From the NCBI GenBank assembly GCA_009838625.1, contig VXRG01000097.1, positions 1 to 64,000 on the forward strand: a stretch of 64,000 nt of DNA, written 5' to 3'. Every line of letters starts with the position of its first letter. The stretch's first letter is position 1. The position numbers and the translations under genes are program-made. A model generated the notes under the pieces. The model was not told the DNA's origin, did no database searches, and saw only the letters and a program-made list of their open reading frames with translations. Source of the DNA: Caldilineaceae bacterium SB0664_bin_27. Lineage in GTDB: Bacteria > Chloroflexota > Anaerolineae > Caldilineales > Caldilineaceae. Of this stretch, positions 8,282-17,972 are shown in pieces.

Positions 8282-11200
8282 ATGCGTTCCAATAATCGGG
8301 AATCAGGTATAGTATTTTTGAAACTGTTCAATCGCAATTCCGTTGCAGGATACTGCGGCGCTTCCTTCAAGAGGAACTGTGGCTTGGTATTACTGGGATT
8401 GACTGTCACTCTCTTGGCCGCATGCGGTTCGGTACGGAACAGGCAACCACAACTGCCTTCGGAAGTTGCCAGTCTGACTGTTTCCCTATCTCCGGGATCC
8501 CGGTGGACTGCTTCCCCATTCGGACCGCCTCCCATCGGAGAAAATGTCGCCCCACTCGGTTTTGCTACCGCTTCTGCGAGAGACCTGACCGGCCTGCAAA
8601 AGGTAGATGCTGAGACCGCTATCCTCGCCATTGACGGAAACAGCGACACGGTCTGGACCTCGAATCAACCCGCTCCCCAGTGGTTCTCAGTCCTGCTCGA
8701 CGATCTCTATCGTGTCGACAGAATTCAAATGGTGATCACGCAGGCGCCTGCCGGGCCCACGTCTCATGAGCTCTGGCTGGACAACGGTTCAGGTAGCAGG
8801 ACGCTGTTTCGGCGCCTGACTGACGTGCCCACCTCCGACGGCCAAATCCTGAACGTGGAGCTGGATCCGCCCCAAATCGTGAGCGAGGTCTTCATCAACA
8901 CCACCAAGAGCCCAAGTTGGGTGGCTTGGCGGGAAGTAAAGGTGTTCGGTCAACCTGTACTAGACCCCGTGGTTGCCGGCAGCGCCCCCCGTCTGACCCT
9001 TCAACCTGTCGCTTTGGGTCTGGAGCTACCCGTTCGGGTTACACACGCCGGCGACAACTCACGGCGCCTGTTCGTAGCAGAGAAGATGGGCCGCATCCGC
9101 ATCGTCAGAAATGGCTCTGTACTTACTGCCCCCTTCCTCGACATAACCGACCGCGTCCGCTGCTGCGCGCATCGGGGACTGATCGACATGGCCTTTCCAC
9201 CCTTCTATTCCGAAAAGAACCATTTCTACGTAAGCTATACCAATGCCTCCGGACATACCATCATCAGTCGCTTCAGGACTACCGAAAACGCCGATAGGGC
9301 CGATCCCGACAGCGAGGAGGTCCTGCTTACAATCGAGCAACCCGCTGAACATCACAATGGCGGTAGTATGGCGTTTGGTCCGAGAGATGGTTATCTCTAC
9401 ATCTCCAGCGGCGATGGAGGTTCTTTCAGCTATCCCGACAATCCTGCCCTGGACACAGACACCTTGCTCAGCAAGCTACTGCGCATCGACGTGGAGTCCG
9501 GCATAGAACCTTATCTCGTCCCCGAAAGCAATCCCTTCATCAAGGCAGAAGGATACCGTGACGAAATTTGGGCCTTGGGCCTTCGCAATCCTGGAAAATT
9601 CGCTTTTGATTTGGCTACAGGGGACCTCTTCATACCCGATTCGGGGAATCGACGTAGCGAGGAAGTAAACTTTCAGCCGGCAAACAGCGTCGGCGGCGAA
9701 GACTACGGCTGGTTCAAAATGGAAGGAAGTCTCTGTTTCGACAACTTTGTCGTGCCTTGTAGCGCAGAAGGACTTACCTTGCCGGTTGCCGAATATGACC
9801 ACGCCCTGGGATGTTCCGTCGCAGGAGGCGTCGTCTTCCGCGGCAAAGGGTCACCAGCCATGCAAGGACTGTTTCTCTATGCCGACCTCTGCAGTGGTCG
9901 CCTTTGGGGACTGAGAAGGCCGCAACATCAGGAGCAAGACGGGTGGCAGAGTACGCTCCTGCTAAACGCGCCGATTTCTATCAGCAGCATCGGCGAGGAC
10001 CAGGACGGCAATGTATACGTGACCAGCTTCCAGGATGGTGTCCTTTATTCGCTCGTCGAAAGATCTTCGGCCAACCCGAACGTAACTGCGATTCGCAAGA
10101 ATGTTGCCCTCCAGGGTGCGGGCCGGGCCTCGTCCGAACCCGCTTCCATTGAGTTCGCGATCGACGGCGATCCAGCGACCGTCTGGAATGCGAAGCACCC
10201 CCCGCCTCAGTGGTATTCGGTCATCCTGGACGACCTCTACCTGATTGATCAGATTGAGCTGAGTTTCTCGCAGTACAGTATTGCGCCAGTTACGCTGGAG
10301 GTCTGGTTGGGCAATGGCTCAGGAACTCGCACGCTCTTTACCCGGCTCAGCGATGTCCGTCCCGCCAGAGAAAAAACGCAAACAATTCACATTGATCCAC
10401 CACAGAAAGCCAATGAAGTTCTGTTACTTTCCTTGCAGGGCTCGGAGGATGTCGCTTGGCGGGAAGTAAAGGTGTTCGGAACTCCTGTCACAAACTCCAG
10501 GCCTGAATTCAATGCGCCTCAAGTCAGGCTTGTAGAGATCGCCTATGGCTTGGATCTTCCTGTCCTTATCTCAAACGCGGGCGACGGCAGCGGCCGCATT
10601 TTCGTGGTCGAGCAAAAGGGACGGATCAGGACAATCAAGGGAGGTCACCTTCAGGACGTCCCCTTCCTTGACATATCGGAACGCGTCGTGTGCTGCGGCG
10701 AACAGGGTCTGTTCGGCCTTGCCTTCCCACCTCTATATTCCGAAAACCAGCACTTCTATGTGAGCTACTCCAATCTGGACGGTGATACGGTTGTCAGTCG
10801 TTTCAAGACGTCGGACGACCCGGATAGGGCGGAATCTGAGAGCGAGGAAGTCGTCCTGAGAATCGCCCAACCTTATAAGGTTCATAACGGCGGCCACCTT
10901 GCCTTCGGCCCCCGGGACGGCTACCTCTATATCGGCAGCGGGGACGGAGGTACGTTCCGCGATCCCGACAACATGGCGCAGAGAACTGACACATTGCTCG
11001 GTAAAATTCTGCGAATCGATGTGGAGTCCGGCGCCGTACCCTACGCCATTCCAATTGACAATCCCTTCGCCCGTTCAGAAGACGTTCGCGCAGAGATCTG
11101 GGCACTGGGTCTGCGCAATCCTTGGAGTTTTGCTTTTGATAGACTTACCGGAGCTCTCTTCATTCCGGACGTGGGTGGCAGTCTCCGTGAGGAGGTAAAC

Positions 11201-11608
11201 TATCAGCCTGCGGACAGCCGAGGTGGGAAGAACTACGGCTGGGCCGTCATGGAAGGGAACATCTGCTTCGAGCATGATTCCCTGGTCTGCAGCGCAGATG
11301 GTTTGACTCTTCCCGTTGCCGAATACGACCATTCTCGCGGCTGTGCAATCGTTGGAGGGGCAGTCTCAAGGGGTCCCGCCTCTACTGCACTCGTTGGGCT
11401 GTTCCTTTTCGCTGATTTCTGTCGCGGAGATATTTGGGGACTCAGGCGAACCGTAGAGCCGGCGACCGAAAGCGCAGATGGTATGTGGCAAAGTTTCCTC
11501 CTTGCAAACGCCGGCTTCCCCGTCAGCAGTATCGGCGAAGATGAGGAAGGCAACGTCTACGCCGCCGGATACCAAAATGGTACAATCTTCTTGATCACTC
11601 AGAGGTAG
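8282..11608 (+). CDS. Lipoprotein with two tandem discoidin/sugar-dehydrogenase-like modules
   Basis: A doubled version of the preceding gene product. The start at 8282, 11 bases after the upstream stop, yields 1108 residues with a lipobox LLAAC (C48). An open frame reaching back to 8141 overlaps the upstream gene and is not a leader. Module 1 has a discoidin-like domain at about 60-215 and a propeller at 230-590. Module 2 repeats the order at about 600-740 and 750-1108. Both propellers keep HNGG, SGDGG and GLRNP plus the six-cysteine pattern. The first propeller departs in places, for example GLRNPGKF for GLRNPWG and 'RCCAHRG' for the usual 'CCxxxRG'. Two separately exported sugar-binding or oxidising heads on one anchor is the simplest reading. 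Confidence 0.85.
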   Translation: MRSNNRESGIVFLKLFNRNSVAGYCGASFKRNCGLVLLGLTVTLLAACGSVRNRQPQLPSEVASLTVSLSPGSRWTASPFGPPPIGENVAPLGFATASARDLTGLQKVDAETAILAIDGNSDTVWTSNQPAPQWFSVLLDDLYRVDRIQMVITQAPAGPTSHELWLDNGSGSRTLFRRLTDVPTSDGQILNVELDPPQIVSEVFINTTKSPSWVAWREVKVFGQPVLDPVVAGSAPRLTLQPVALGLELPVRVTHAGDNSRRLFVAEKMGRIRIVRNGSVLTAPFLDITDRVRCCAHRGLIDMAFPPFYSEKNHFYVSYTNASGHTIISRFRTTENADRADPDSEEVLLTIEQPAEHHNGGSMAFGPRDGYLYISSGDGGSFSYPDNPALDTDTLLSKLLRIDVESGIEPYLVPESNPFIKAEGYRDEIWALGLRNPGKFAFDLATGDLFIPDSGNRRSEEVNFQPANSVGGEDYGWFKMEGSLCFDNFVVPCSAEGLTLPVAEYDHALGCSVAGGVVFRGKGSPAMQGLFLYADLCSGRLWGLRRPQHQEQDGWQSTLLLNAPISISSIGEDQDGNVYVTSFQDGVLYSLVERSSANPNVTAIRKNVALQGAGRASSEPASIEFAIDGDPATVWNAKHPPPQWYSVILDDLYLIDQIELSFSQYSIAPVTLEVWLGNGSGTRTLFTRLSDVRPAREKTQTIHIDPPQKANEVLLLSLQGSEDVAWREVKVFGTPVTNSRPEFNAPQVRLVEIAYGLDLPVLISNAGDGSGRIFVVEQKGRIRTIKGGHLQDVPFLDISERVVCCGEQGLFGLAFPPLYSENQHFYVSYSNLDGDTVVSRFKTSDDPDRAESESEEVVLRIAQPYKVHNGGHLAFGPRDGYLYIGSGDGGTFRDPDNMAQRTDTLLGKILRIDVESGAVPYAIPIDNPFARSEDVRAEIWALGLRNPWSFAFDRLTGALFIPDVGGSLREEVNYQPADSRGGKNYGWAVMEGNICFEHDSLVCSADGLTLPVAEYDHSRGCAIVGGAVSRGPASTALVGLFLFADFCRGDIWGLRRTVEPATESADGMWQSFLLANAGFPVSSIGEDEEGNVYAAGYQNGTIFLITQR

Positions 11609-11626
11609 ACCGTAACCCTGCATGCC

Positions 11627-11664
11627 GGGAACACAGATGCCTTCCATTCGACATCCCTGTTCCC
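11627..11664 (+). promoter_or_regulatory. Intercistronic stem-loop between propeller lipoprotein genes
   Basis: GGGAACA (11627-11633) pairs perfectly with TGTTCCC (11658-11664), and GATG (11636-11639) with CATC (11652-11655) inside it, separated by two-base internal loops. No U-run follows. It lies between the second and third propeller genes and could limit read-through or protect mRNA ends. Confidence 0.5.
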
Positions 11665-11724
11665 AGTACCTGTAAACCGTACATTCAGCGGGCAATGAAA
11701 TCATTCCTAGCGGTTGAGCTACCA

Positions 11725-13476
11725 ATGAGAACTGTCATCGCGTTGACAGGCCTGCTTCTGATCCTATTAGCCTTGACCTCCTGCGTAGCCGGATCGGAGA
11801 CCGTACCACCCCCCGCAGCGCCCACAGTCAAGCGCCAGCCTCACCCGGCCGCTACCCCAACAGTCCTTCCTACAGTCGCCCCTACAGCCGCGTCAACTCC
11901 CGTGCCGGCACCAGCGCCGGCATCGGAGAGCCCAAACGTCGCTCTCATGGCCACAGTGCGCGTCTCGTATGGTGAGGAATCGCTACATTTCGCCGCCGAC
12001 GGAGATCCCGAAACCGTCTGGAACTCGCAAAACTTCCCTTCACAGTGGATCTCGATAACCTTGGACAACCTGTACCTAGTGGAGCGGATAGAGTTGATCG
12101 TTGCCCAGGCCCCTCCAGGACCCACCACCAATATCTTGTGGCTTGACAACGGATCAGGCGTCCGTACGCGGTTCCATCACCTTACTGATGCATATACGGA
12201 GGACGGGCAGACACTTGCGATCGAGATAAATCCCCCGCGCCCAACTAAAGAGATTCTCGTTCAAACCCTCGAAAGTCCAAGTTGGGTCGCTTGGCGAGAA
12301 GTGAGAGTCTTTGGGTTGCCCCCTCCTCTCCAAAGTGAGAATAATACGCATTCTTCGCTGAAACTCGAAAAAATCCTGGAAGAGCTTGTGCTGCCGGTGC
12401 AGGTTACCCATGCCGGCGACGGCAGCGGCCGCATCTTCGTGGTTGAGCAGCAGGGACGAATTAGCATCGTCAAGAATGGAGTGCCCAACGAAACCCTCTT
12501 CCTCGATATCTCGAATCGCGTAAACTGCTGCGAGGAACGCGGTCTCTTCAACGTCGCCTTTCCGCCTTCATATCACATCAGTCAACAGTTCTATCTTAGC
12601 TATTCGAATAGCAACGACGACACCGTCATCAGCCGCTTCACAACGACTGATGACGCCGACGTCGCCGACCCCGCCAGTGAAGAAATCCTTTTCGTCGTTG
12701 TTCAGCCTCACGTTGTCCATAACGGAGGCCGCCTTGCTTTTGGCCCTCGCGACGGCTATCTGTACGTCGGTATGGGTGATGGGGGAAGCGAAGGACCCCC
12801 TGTCCACTTCTCACAAGACCCGCAACTATTCCTGGGGAAAATCCTGCGAATCGACGTGGAATCTGGCGTCGAACCCTATGCAATCCCTCCCGACAATCCA
12901 TTCGTGGCGAACGAGAGCTTCCGCGACGAAATCTGGGCTCTCGGCCTTCGTAATCCCTGGGGATTCGCATTTGACCGGCAAACCGGAGCTCTCTACCTGC
13001 CTGACGCAGGACACAATGATCGCGAAGAAGTGAACTTCGTGCTACCATCCAGCTCTGGAGGCCAGAACTACGGATGGCCCACCATCGAAGGCACCAGATG
13101 CATGAGGTTTCCAGACCTCCCCTTTCCCTGCCGCGAGTCAAATGTATTCGAACACCCGGTAGCAGAATATGACCACACCCGTGGCTGCTCCATCGTAGGT
13201 GGCGCGGTCTATAGAGGTTCTGCACTTCCGCAATTGACCGGCCGCTTTATCTTCGCCGACTTTTGCAGAGGGGACATCTGGAGTATCACACAGGAAGAGG
13301 ACACGGAGGCTCCCACAGAGAGTCAGGCCTCTAGAAAACTCTGGCTGGCTGAACTGATTATAGGAGGATTAGTCCCTATCAGCAGTATCGGCGAAGATGA
13401 AGAGGGGAGCCTGTATGTCACAGGTTACGCAGATGGCGCTGTCTACAAGTTAGTCCAGTCTCCGGAGACCGAATAA
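11725..13476 (+). CDS. Lipoprotein with discoidin-like domain and PQQ-sugar-dehydrogenase-like propeller
   Basis: Third gene and fourth module of the tandem family. The start at 11725 gives an ideal lipoprotein leader (LLALTSC, C20); a start at 11695 would add ten residues including a glutamate to the n-region and cannot be excluded. A Pro/Thr/Ala-rich spacer (about 25-70) follows the lipid anchor. Next come a discoidin-like domain (about 70-200, 'AADGDPETVWNS', 'SWVAWREVRVFG') and the propeller (about 215-580) with HNGG, GMGDGG, GLRNPWG and NYGW. The six-cysteine set is present with longer spacing in one loop. It probably acts on or binds the same class of ligand as its neighbours. Confidence 0.84.
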   Translation: MRTVIALTGLLLILLALTSCVAGSETVPPPAAPTVKRQPHPAATPTVLPTVAPTAASTPVPAPAPASESPNVALMATVRVSYGEESLHFAADGDPETVWNSQNFPSQWISITLDNLYLVERIELIVAQAPPGPTTNILWLDNGSGVRTRFHHLTDAYTEDGQTLAIEINPPRPTKEILVQTLESPSWVAWREVRVFGLPPPLQSENNTHSSLKLEKILEELVLPVQVTHAGDGSGRIFVVEQQGRISIVKNGVPNETLFLDISNRVNCCEERGLFNVAFPPSYHISQQFYLSYSNSNDDTVISRFTTTDDADVADPASEEILFVVVQPHVVHNGGRLAFGPRDGYLYVGMGDGGSEGPPVHFSQDPQLFLGKILRIDVESGVEPYAIPPDNPFVANESFRDEIWALGLRNPWGFAFDRQTGALYLPDAGHNDREEVNFVLPSSSGGQNYGWPTIEGTRCMRFPDLPFPCRESNVFEHPVAEYDHTRGCSIVGGAVYRGSALPQLTGRFIFADFCRGDIWSITQEEDTEAPTESQASRKLWLAELIIGGLVPISSIGEDEEGSLYVTGYADGAVYKLVQSPETE

Positions 13477-13691
13477 CCGGGAAATGCGAAGGGAAGTTCA
13501 GTCTCGTACAGCATGTTCAATTGCTGAGCAACATTTGTCCATAGGGCTGTCATAATTGCTTGTGCATCACCTCTGACAGCGCCAAGGAAAAGACCGCTCA
13601 CTGACAAGCAGGTGTCAGAAATCTCTAGTTTGGACTCTGGTAGCTTAAAGAGAGTTCTTCTGGAGACCACAGGTCCGAAGGAGGTCCAGCT

Positions 13692-15221
13692 GTGCAAAAA
13701 GAGCGCCCCAACATCCTCTGGTTCTGCACCGACCAGCAGCGATTCGACACAATTCACGCCCTTGGCAATCCCCACATCAACACCCCTAACCTGGATCGAC
13801 TGGTCGCGGAGGGCGTCGCATTTACCCACGCCTTTTGCCAGAGCCCAATCTGTACCCCAAGCCGGGCCAGCTTTCTGACCGGCCGTTACCCAGGCAACGT
13901 GCGCGGCTGCATGAACGGCAACGAAGAATGGGGCGAAGGCGCGCCCCTTGTAACACACCTGCTTGCAGAGGACGGCTACGACTGCGGCCTCAGCGGCAAG
14001 TTCCATCTCGCCGGCGCCCACGGCCGCGAAGAACCACGCCCTGAAGAAGACGGCTACAGAGTCTTCCACTGGAGCCACGACCCGCAAGATCGCTATCCCT
14101 CAGGCCACGCTTATGCCGACTGGCTGTCTGCGCAAGGATACGCCCTGCGCGACCTGCGCGAGGACCCGGCCTCAATCCCGCCCGAGCTGCATCAGACAAC
14201 CTGGTGCACTGACCGTGCCATCGATTTCCTGTCGGAGAAGCGGCGCAAAGGCCCCTGGCTGATGAGCGTCAACGTCTTTGACCCCCACTCACCCTTCGAC
14301 CCGCCGCAGGAGTACCGCGATCGATACGATTCGTCCAAGATGCCCTCCCCCCCGTTCCGCCAAAGTGACATTGAAACCCAGGCCCTGATTCCCGGAGACT
14401 TCCAGAACGAGGCCCGTCCGCCGCAAGAGTTTGATGCCCAGGACGTAATCGCCGCCTACTACGCCATGATCGAGCTCATTGACGACAATATCGGCCGTCT
14501 TTTGAACGCACTCGAAGAAACCGGCCAGCGCGAAAACACCGTCATCATCTTCACCAGCGATCACGGCGAAATGCTTGGAGACCACGGTCTCCTTCTAAAG
14601 GGCTGTCGCTTTTACGAGGGGTTGGTGCGGGTCCCTTTGATCATCAGCTGGCCGGGCCATTTCCCGCTGCAAGAAGAGCCGGCATCCGAAGAGAACTCCG
14701 AAGACAATGGATCCGAGAAAGAAGAGGTAGACGCTGAGGAGGATTCCCAAATCGGCGCGACCGAAGAAGAATCGCCCTTGCCTCCGGCCGGTTTCGTCAG
14801 CGACGCCTTGGTCGAGCTGATCGATATCGCCCCCACCTTGCTGGAAGTGGCCGGGCTGCCCGTCCCGCTGCGCATGCAGGGCCGGTCGCTGCTACCGATT
14901 CTGCGCGGCGAACTGCCGCCCGACCAACACCGCGACTTTGTCCGCTGCGAATACTATCGGGCTCTCAATCCCGATGTTCCCGGTCGAAACCAGTACGAGG
15001 GCAGCTACGCCACCATGTACAGGGACAATCGTTACAAAATCGTCGTCTACCACGGCCACGAACAGGGCGAACTCTACGACCTGGAGAAGGACCCCAACGA
15101 GTTTGAAAACCTGTGGAATGACAACGACTGCGCCGGTCTTCGCTTTGACTTGATGCGGAGCAACTTCGATGCACTTGCCTTCGCCGTCGACCCGGGACCG
15201 CCGCAAGTAACGCCTTTCTGA
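13692..15221 (+). CDS. Type I sulfatase with acidic insert
   Basis: Sulfate-ester hydrolase, 509 residues, probably cytoplasmic as no signal peptide is seen. The start is GTG at 13692, supported by AAGGAGG at 13678-13684. Motifs include D14-Q-Q, C54-T-P-S-R58 (formylglycine site), G-K103-F-H and T-S-D290-H291-G-E. Residues about 327-361 are an unusual Glu/Asp/Ser-rich insert between 'ISWPGHFP' and 'GFVSDALVELIDIAPTLL', two blocks that are close together in most relatives. The gene is convergent with the hydrolase cluster on the opposite strand, 12 bases away, and lacks obvious operon partners. It is only distantly similar to the sulfatase at 351-1805, so substrates probably differ. Confidence 0.92.
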   Translation: MQKERPNILWFCTDQQRFDTIHALGNPHINTPNLDRLVAEGVAFTHAFCQSPICTPSRASFLTGRYPGNVRGCMNGNEEWGEGAPLVTHLLAEDGYDCGLSGKFHLAGAHGREEPRPEEDGYRVFHWSHDPQDRYPSGHAYADWLSAQGYALRDLREDPASIPPELHQTTWCTDRAIDFLSEKRRKGPWLMSVNVFDPHSPFDPPQEYRDRYDSSKMPSPPFRQSDIETQALIPGDFQNEARPPQEFDAQDVIAAYYAMIELIDDNIGRLLNALEETGQRENTVIIFTSDHGEMLGDHGLLLKGCRFYEGLVRVPLIISWPGHFPLQEEPASEENSEDNGSEKEEVDAEEDSQIGATEEESPLPPAGFVSDALVELIDIAPTLLEVAGLPVPLRMQGRSLLPILRGELPPDQHRDFVRCEYYRALNPDVPGRNQYEGSYATMYRDNRYKIVVYHGHEQGELYDLEKDPNEFENLWNDNDCAGLRFDLMRSNFDALAFAVDPGPPQVTPF

Positions 15222-15233
15222 CCAACTCCTCCG

Positions 15234-16970
15234 TCAGCCAGGCGTCTGGTAGGTCAAATCGTATTCTCCCAACTTGCGCAGTTGTGTCGATGCGTTGCGG
15301 AGGCTCGGCTCCCCTTCTCGGAGCCAGGCCTCGATCTCCTCACGGTGTCCAAGTTGTCGAAGAGCGTTCCAGCTCGCGCCGAAGTGAGCGCGTCCGCTTG
15401 GCCCGGCGGAGTCCCAAAAGAACAGATTCTCCACACCCTGCGCGTAAAGTGAAGCCGCCTTTCGGTTGAACTCTTCTGGCGGCATGTGACGCGGCATCAC
15501 ATTGAGAGCCAGTTGACAAGACGTGCCCTCAACCAGCCGGACGAAATAGGCGACCGCCTCCTCGTCCTCCCAGGCCATACCCATACTGTCAACTCCGGGC
15601 AAATCTGTGTACGGGATCAGTGTATCGACCAACCCCTCCGCGATCCAGCCCTCCAGGTCGAGCCCGTTCCGAAAGTTCTCCTCCCGGTTCAGTACACACG
15701 CCGATACAGCAATCCGTTCTCGCCCCTGCTCCCGGGCCAACTCGTCAAGCGCCTCTCGCAACTCCCGGTGAAACGCCGTCAGCGCGATACTTCGGTAGGC
15801 CAGCCAGCGCGGATCATCATCCTCCAGCTGCCGCGGGTCCTCACTATGGGCCTCGATAAAACCTTCTACCAACGGGGGCTCATAGTCCACCAACGGCGGT
15901 CGCCGGTTATACAGTATGCAAACTCCGTCTACAGGATGCTGCGCAACCTCTAGCAGCATGTCGATGACAAATCGGCGCGTGTCGGCAAACGCATAGGATA
16001 TGCGCGGCGCGGTTCTTCCGTCCTTTCCCACCATGCGCAAGTCCGGCCGCGAAAAGTAAAGACTCCCCGGATTCCATTGTTCCAAAGGCGGCGGGTAGAA
16101 AAAGCCCGCTGGGCGGTAACTTGCATGAAAACTGAGACCGATCTCGTGGGCCGCCTCCAGCGCCACCACAAAGGGGTCGAGCTGCTGTTCCCGGAAACTG
16201 CGCCATGTTTCCGCATGCAATCGGTCGCCCTGCCGGTCGAAGTCTTCGATACCGTCACAGGTAGGAAGGAGACCGGCCTGCCCCAGGTAAAACATCAGTC
16301 CCCCTGCGCCGCACTCCCAGTAAAGACGTGAAAAATCGGTATGCCTGTAGGGCTCGATCTCATTGCGAACCGCCGCTTCAGTCGCCGTTCCATACAGATA
16401 GAGATACCCGTGGGCATCATTGTGGGCATAGAGCCTACGCGTATCTGTCCGCAGACGCTCGCTCTCCACTTCCTTGACCAGTTCCTCGGGCATCGGTACC
16501 AGCTTGATATAGGCAATCTTGGTCCGCTGGCAGGACACCGTCGCCGGTTCATCTGCCTCTCCGGTTGGCGTACACACTTGTTGAATAAACATCTCCTGTC
16601 CCGACAGATCGGCGTCCTTCCAGAAGAGTTCATGAACGTTATGCCCGTGGGGATTCGAATCTGACCAGTCAGGGCCCATGCTCAAATGGGTAAAGCAAGG
16701 ATCCCCGCTCAGTTTCAGCTCAATCGAGCCGAGTCCCCTATGGTCCGGGTAGACCCCGACAAAAATCTGATGCCATCCGCTCAGCGCGAGACCCACCGAA
16801 ACTTCCGGGGCAGCCGTCTCTTCTCCGGCACTCAGCAGGTTTCCACTCAGTCCTGCTGTTTCGTACGGCTGCACGTGCCAGGCTTGGCGTTTAGGCGTCG
16901 ACGAGAGCCTGCTCTGTGGCTGACAGCGCCCAAGGTCGGAAATGAAAACAGCTTCATCTTTGTCAGGCAC
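15234..16970 (-). CDS. Putative glycoside-hydrolase-like TIM-barrel protein, copy 1
   Basis: Protein of 578 residues with an N-terminal beta-sandwich region (about 1-150) and a C-terminal part that reads as a TIM-barrel hydrolase of the GHL10-like type; exact family unassigned. Shared blocks with the protein at 21709-23373 include 'DFSRLYWECGAGG', 'PPLVEGF', 'MPRHMPPEEF' and 'FFWDSAG'. There is no signal peptide, so it probably acts on imported substrate. The start is GTG; GGAGGTG at 16976-16982, inside the last codons of the upstream permease gene, sits five bases before it. It is the last gene of the minus-strand transporter cluster. Confidence 0.72.
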   Translation of the reverse strand: MPDKDEAVFISDLGRCQPQSRLSSTPKRQAWHVQPYETAGLSGNLLSAGEETAAPEVSVGLALSGWHQIFVGVYPDHRGLGSIELKLSGDPCFTHLSMGPDWSDSNPHGHNVHELFWKDADLSGQEMFIQQVCTPTGEADEPATVSCQRTKIAYIKLVPMPEELVKEVESERLRTDTRRLYAHNDAHGYLYLYGTATEAAVRNEIEPYRHTDFSRLYWECGAGGLMFYLGQAGLLPTCDGIEDFDRQGDRLHAETWRSFREQQLDPFVVALEAAHEIGLSFHASYRPAGFFYPPPLEQWNPGSLYFSRPDLRMVGKDGRTAPRISYAFADTRRFVIDMLLEVAQHPVDGVCILYNRRPPLVDYEPPLVEGFIEAHSEDPRQLEDDDPRWLAYRSIALTAFHRELREALDELAREQGRERIAVSACVLNREENFRNGLDLEGWIAEGLVDTLIPYTDLPGVDSMGMAWEDEEAVAYFVRLVEGTSCQLALNVMPRHMPPEEFNRKAASLYAQGVENLFFWDSAGPSGRAHFGASWNALRQLGHREEIEAWLREGEPSLRNASTQLRKLGEYDLTYQTPG

Positions 16971-16972
16971 TC

Positions 16973-17872
16973 TTACACCTCCATACGCGGATCAAATGCA
17001 TCTCTCAACCCATCTCCTACAAAGTTCATCGCCAGTACCGCTACGGAGATCGCGATGCCCGGAGGCAGCCATAGCCATGGCGAGTTCGTCAGGACCGTCA
17101 ATGACTGGGCCGAATTGAGCATGCTGCCCCAACTGGCCTGCGGAATCTGCACGCCCAGCCCCAGAAACGAAAGTGCAGACTCGGTCAGAATCGTGCCGGC
17201 CACGCCTAAAGTCGCCGCCACCAAGATATAAGGCTGAAGATTCGGTAGAATATGCCGGAAAACGATTCGTGAATGCGGAGTGCCTATACATCGGGCCGCC
17301 TCCACAAATGCCTGTTCTCGCAGAGACAGCACCTGCGCCCGCAGCAGCCGCGCCAGGCCTTCCCATCCCAACACACCAATTACCACCATCACGTTGATGA
17401 TATTGGGCCCGAGCAGCGCCACCAGCATCAGGATCGCGAAAAAAGTCGGAAAGTTCATCACCAACTCAGTGAACCGCATCAGGATGTTGTCGATCCGCCC
17501 CCCAACGTAACCTGACACCGTGCCAATCAACACACCAATGGATATGGAGATCACATTGGCAACAAAGCCTACCGACATCGAGATTCGCGCGCCGTAGACC
17601 ATGCGCGCCCACATATCGCGCCCAGCGGAATCGGTTCCCAGGATATGGTCCGCGCTCGGCGGTTGTCTGATGCTGTCCAAGTCCACCGTGTAGGGGTCCT
17701 GTATCGCGATGATAGGGGCAAAAATGGCGGCAAATCCCAGAACTGCGATAATCCCCAAACTGGCGACAGCCACTTTGTGCCGCCGAAAGCGGGCTGCCAC
17801 CGTATTTGGGCTCTTGCGGTCTGTCAACTCCATCTGTTCAGAGCTGAGGTCGGGCAATGGGGTCTTGGACAT
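16973..17872 (-). CDS. ABC transporter permease, DppC/OppC type
   Basis: Membrane subunit (299 residues) of the minus-strand Opp/Dpp-type importer, partner of the permease at 20747-21709. It has the 'LGTDSAGRDMWARMVYG' motif, six hydrophobic segments, the ATPase-contacting loop 'EAARCIGTPHSRIVFRHILPN' and the terminal 'GDGLRDAFDP'. Unlike the permease at 5250 it lacks a long periplasmic insert. ATG at 17872 is preferred because it gives a normal N-terminus. An upstream in-frame ATG at 17941 would place the start inside a perfect stem-loop. Its stop codon is two bases before the GTG of the following hydrolase-like gene. Confidence 0.9.
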   Translation of the reverse strand: MSKTPLPDLSSEQMELTDRKSPNTVAARFRRHKVAVASLGIIAVLGFAAIFAPIIAIQDPYTVDLDSIRQPPSADHILGTDSAGRDMWARMVYGARISMSVGFVANVISISIGVLIGTVSGYVGGRIDNILMRFTELVMNFPTFFAILMLVALLGPNIINVMVVIGVLGWEGLARLLRAQVLSLREQAFVEAARCIGTPHSRIVFRHILPNLQPYILVAATLGVAGTILTESALSFLGLGVQIPQASWGSMLNSAQSLTVLTNSPWLWLPPGIAISVAVLAMNFVGDGLRDAFDPRMEV

Positions 17873-17927
17873 GAGGCTGAACGCACAGTGGACCTGCCTA
17901 GGCGCACACACCAGACAGGTTGTGAAG

Positions 17928-17954
17928 GGAGAGGATGCCATTCATCCTCTCCCC
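17928..17954 (-). promoter_or_regulatory. Perfect intercistronic stem-loop after binding-protein gene
   Basis: An 11-bp perfect inverted repeat, GGGAGAGGATG (17928-17938) with CATCCTCTCCC (17944-17954), has a five-base loop. It lies 18 bases after the binding-protein stop and upstream of the DppC-type permease start on the minus strand. No U-run follows, so partial termination or 3'-end protection of the binding-protein message is the likely role. Confidence 0.7.
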
Positions 17955-17972
17955 TCTTCATTTCTTCAAACC

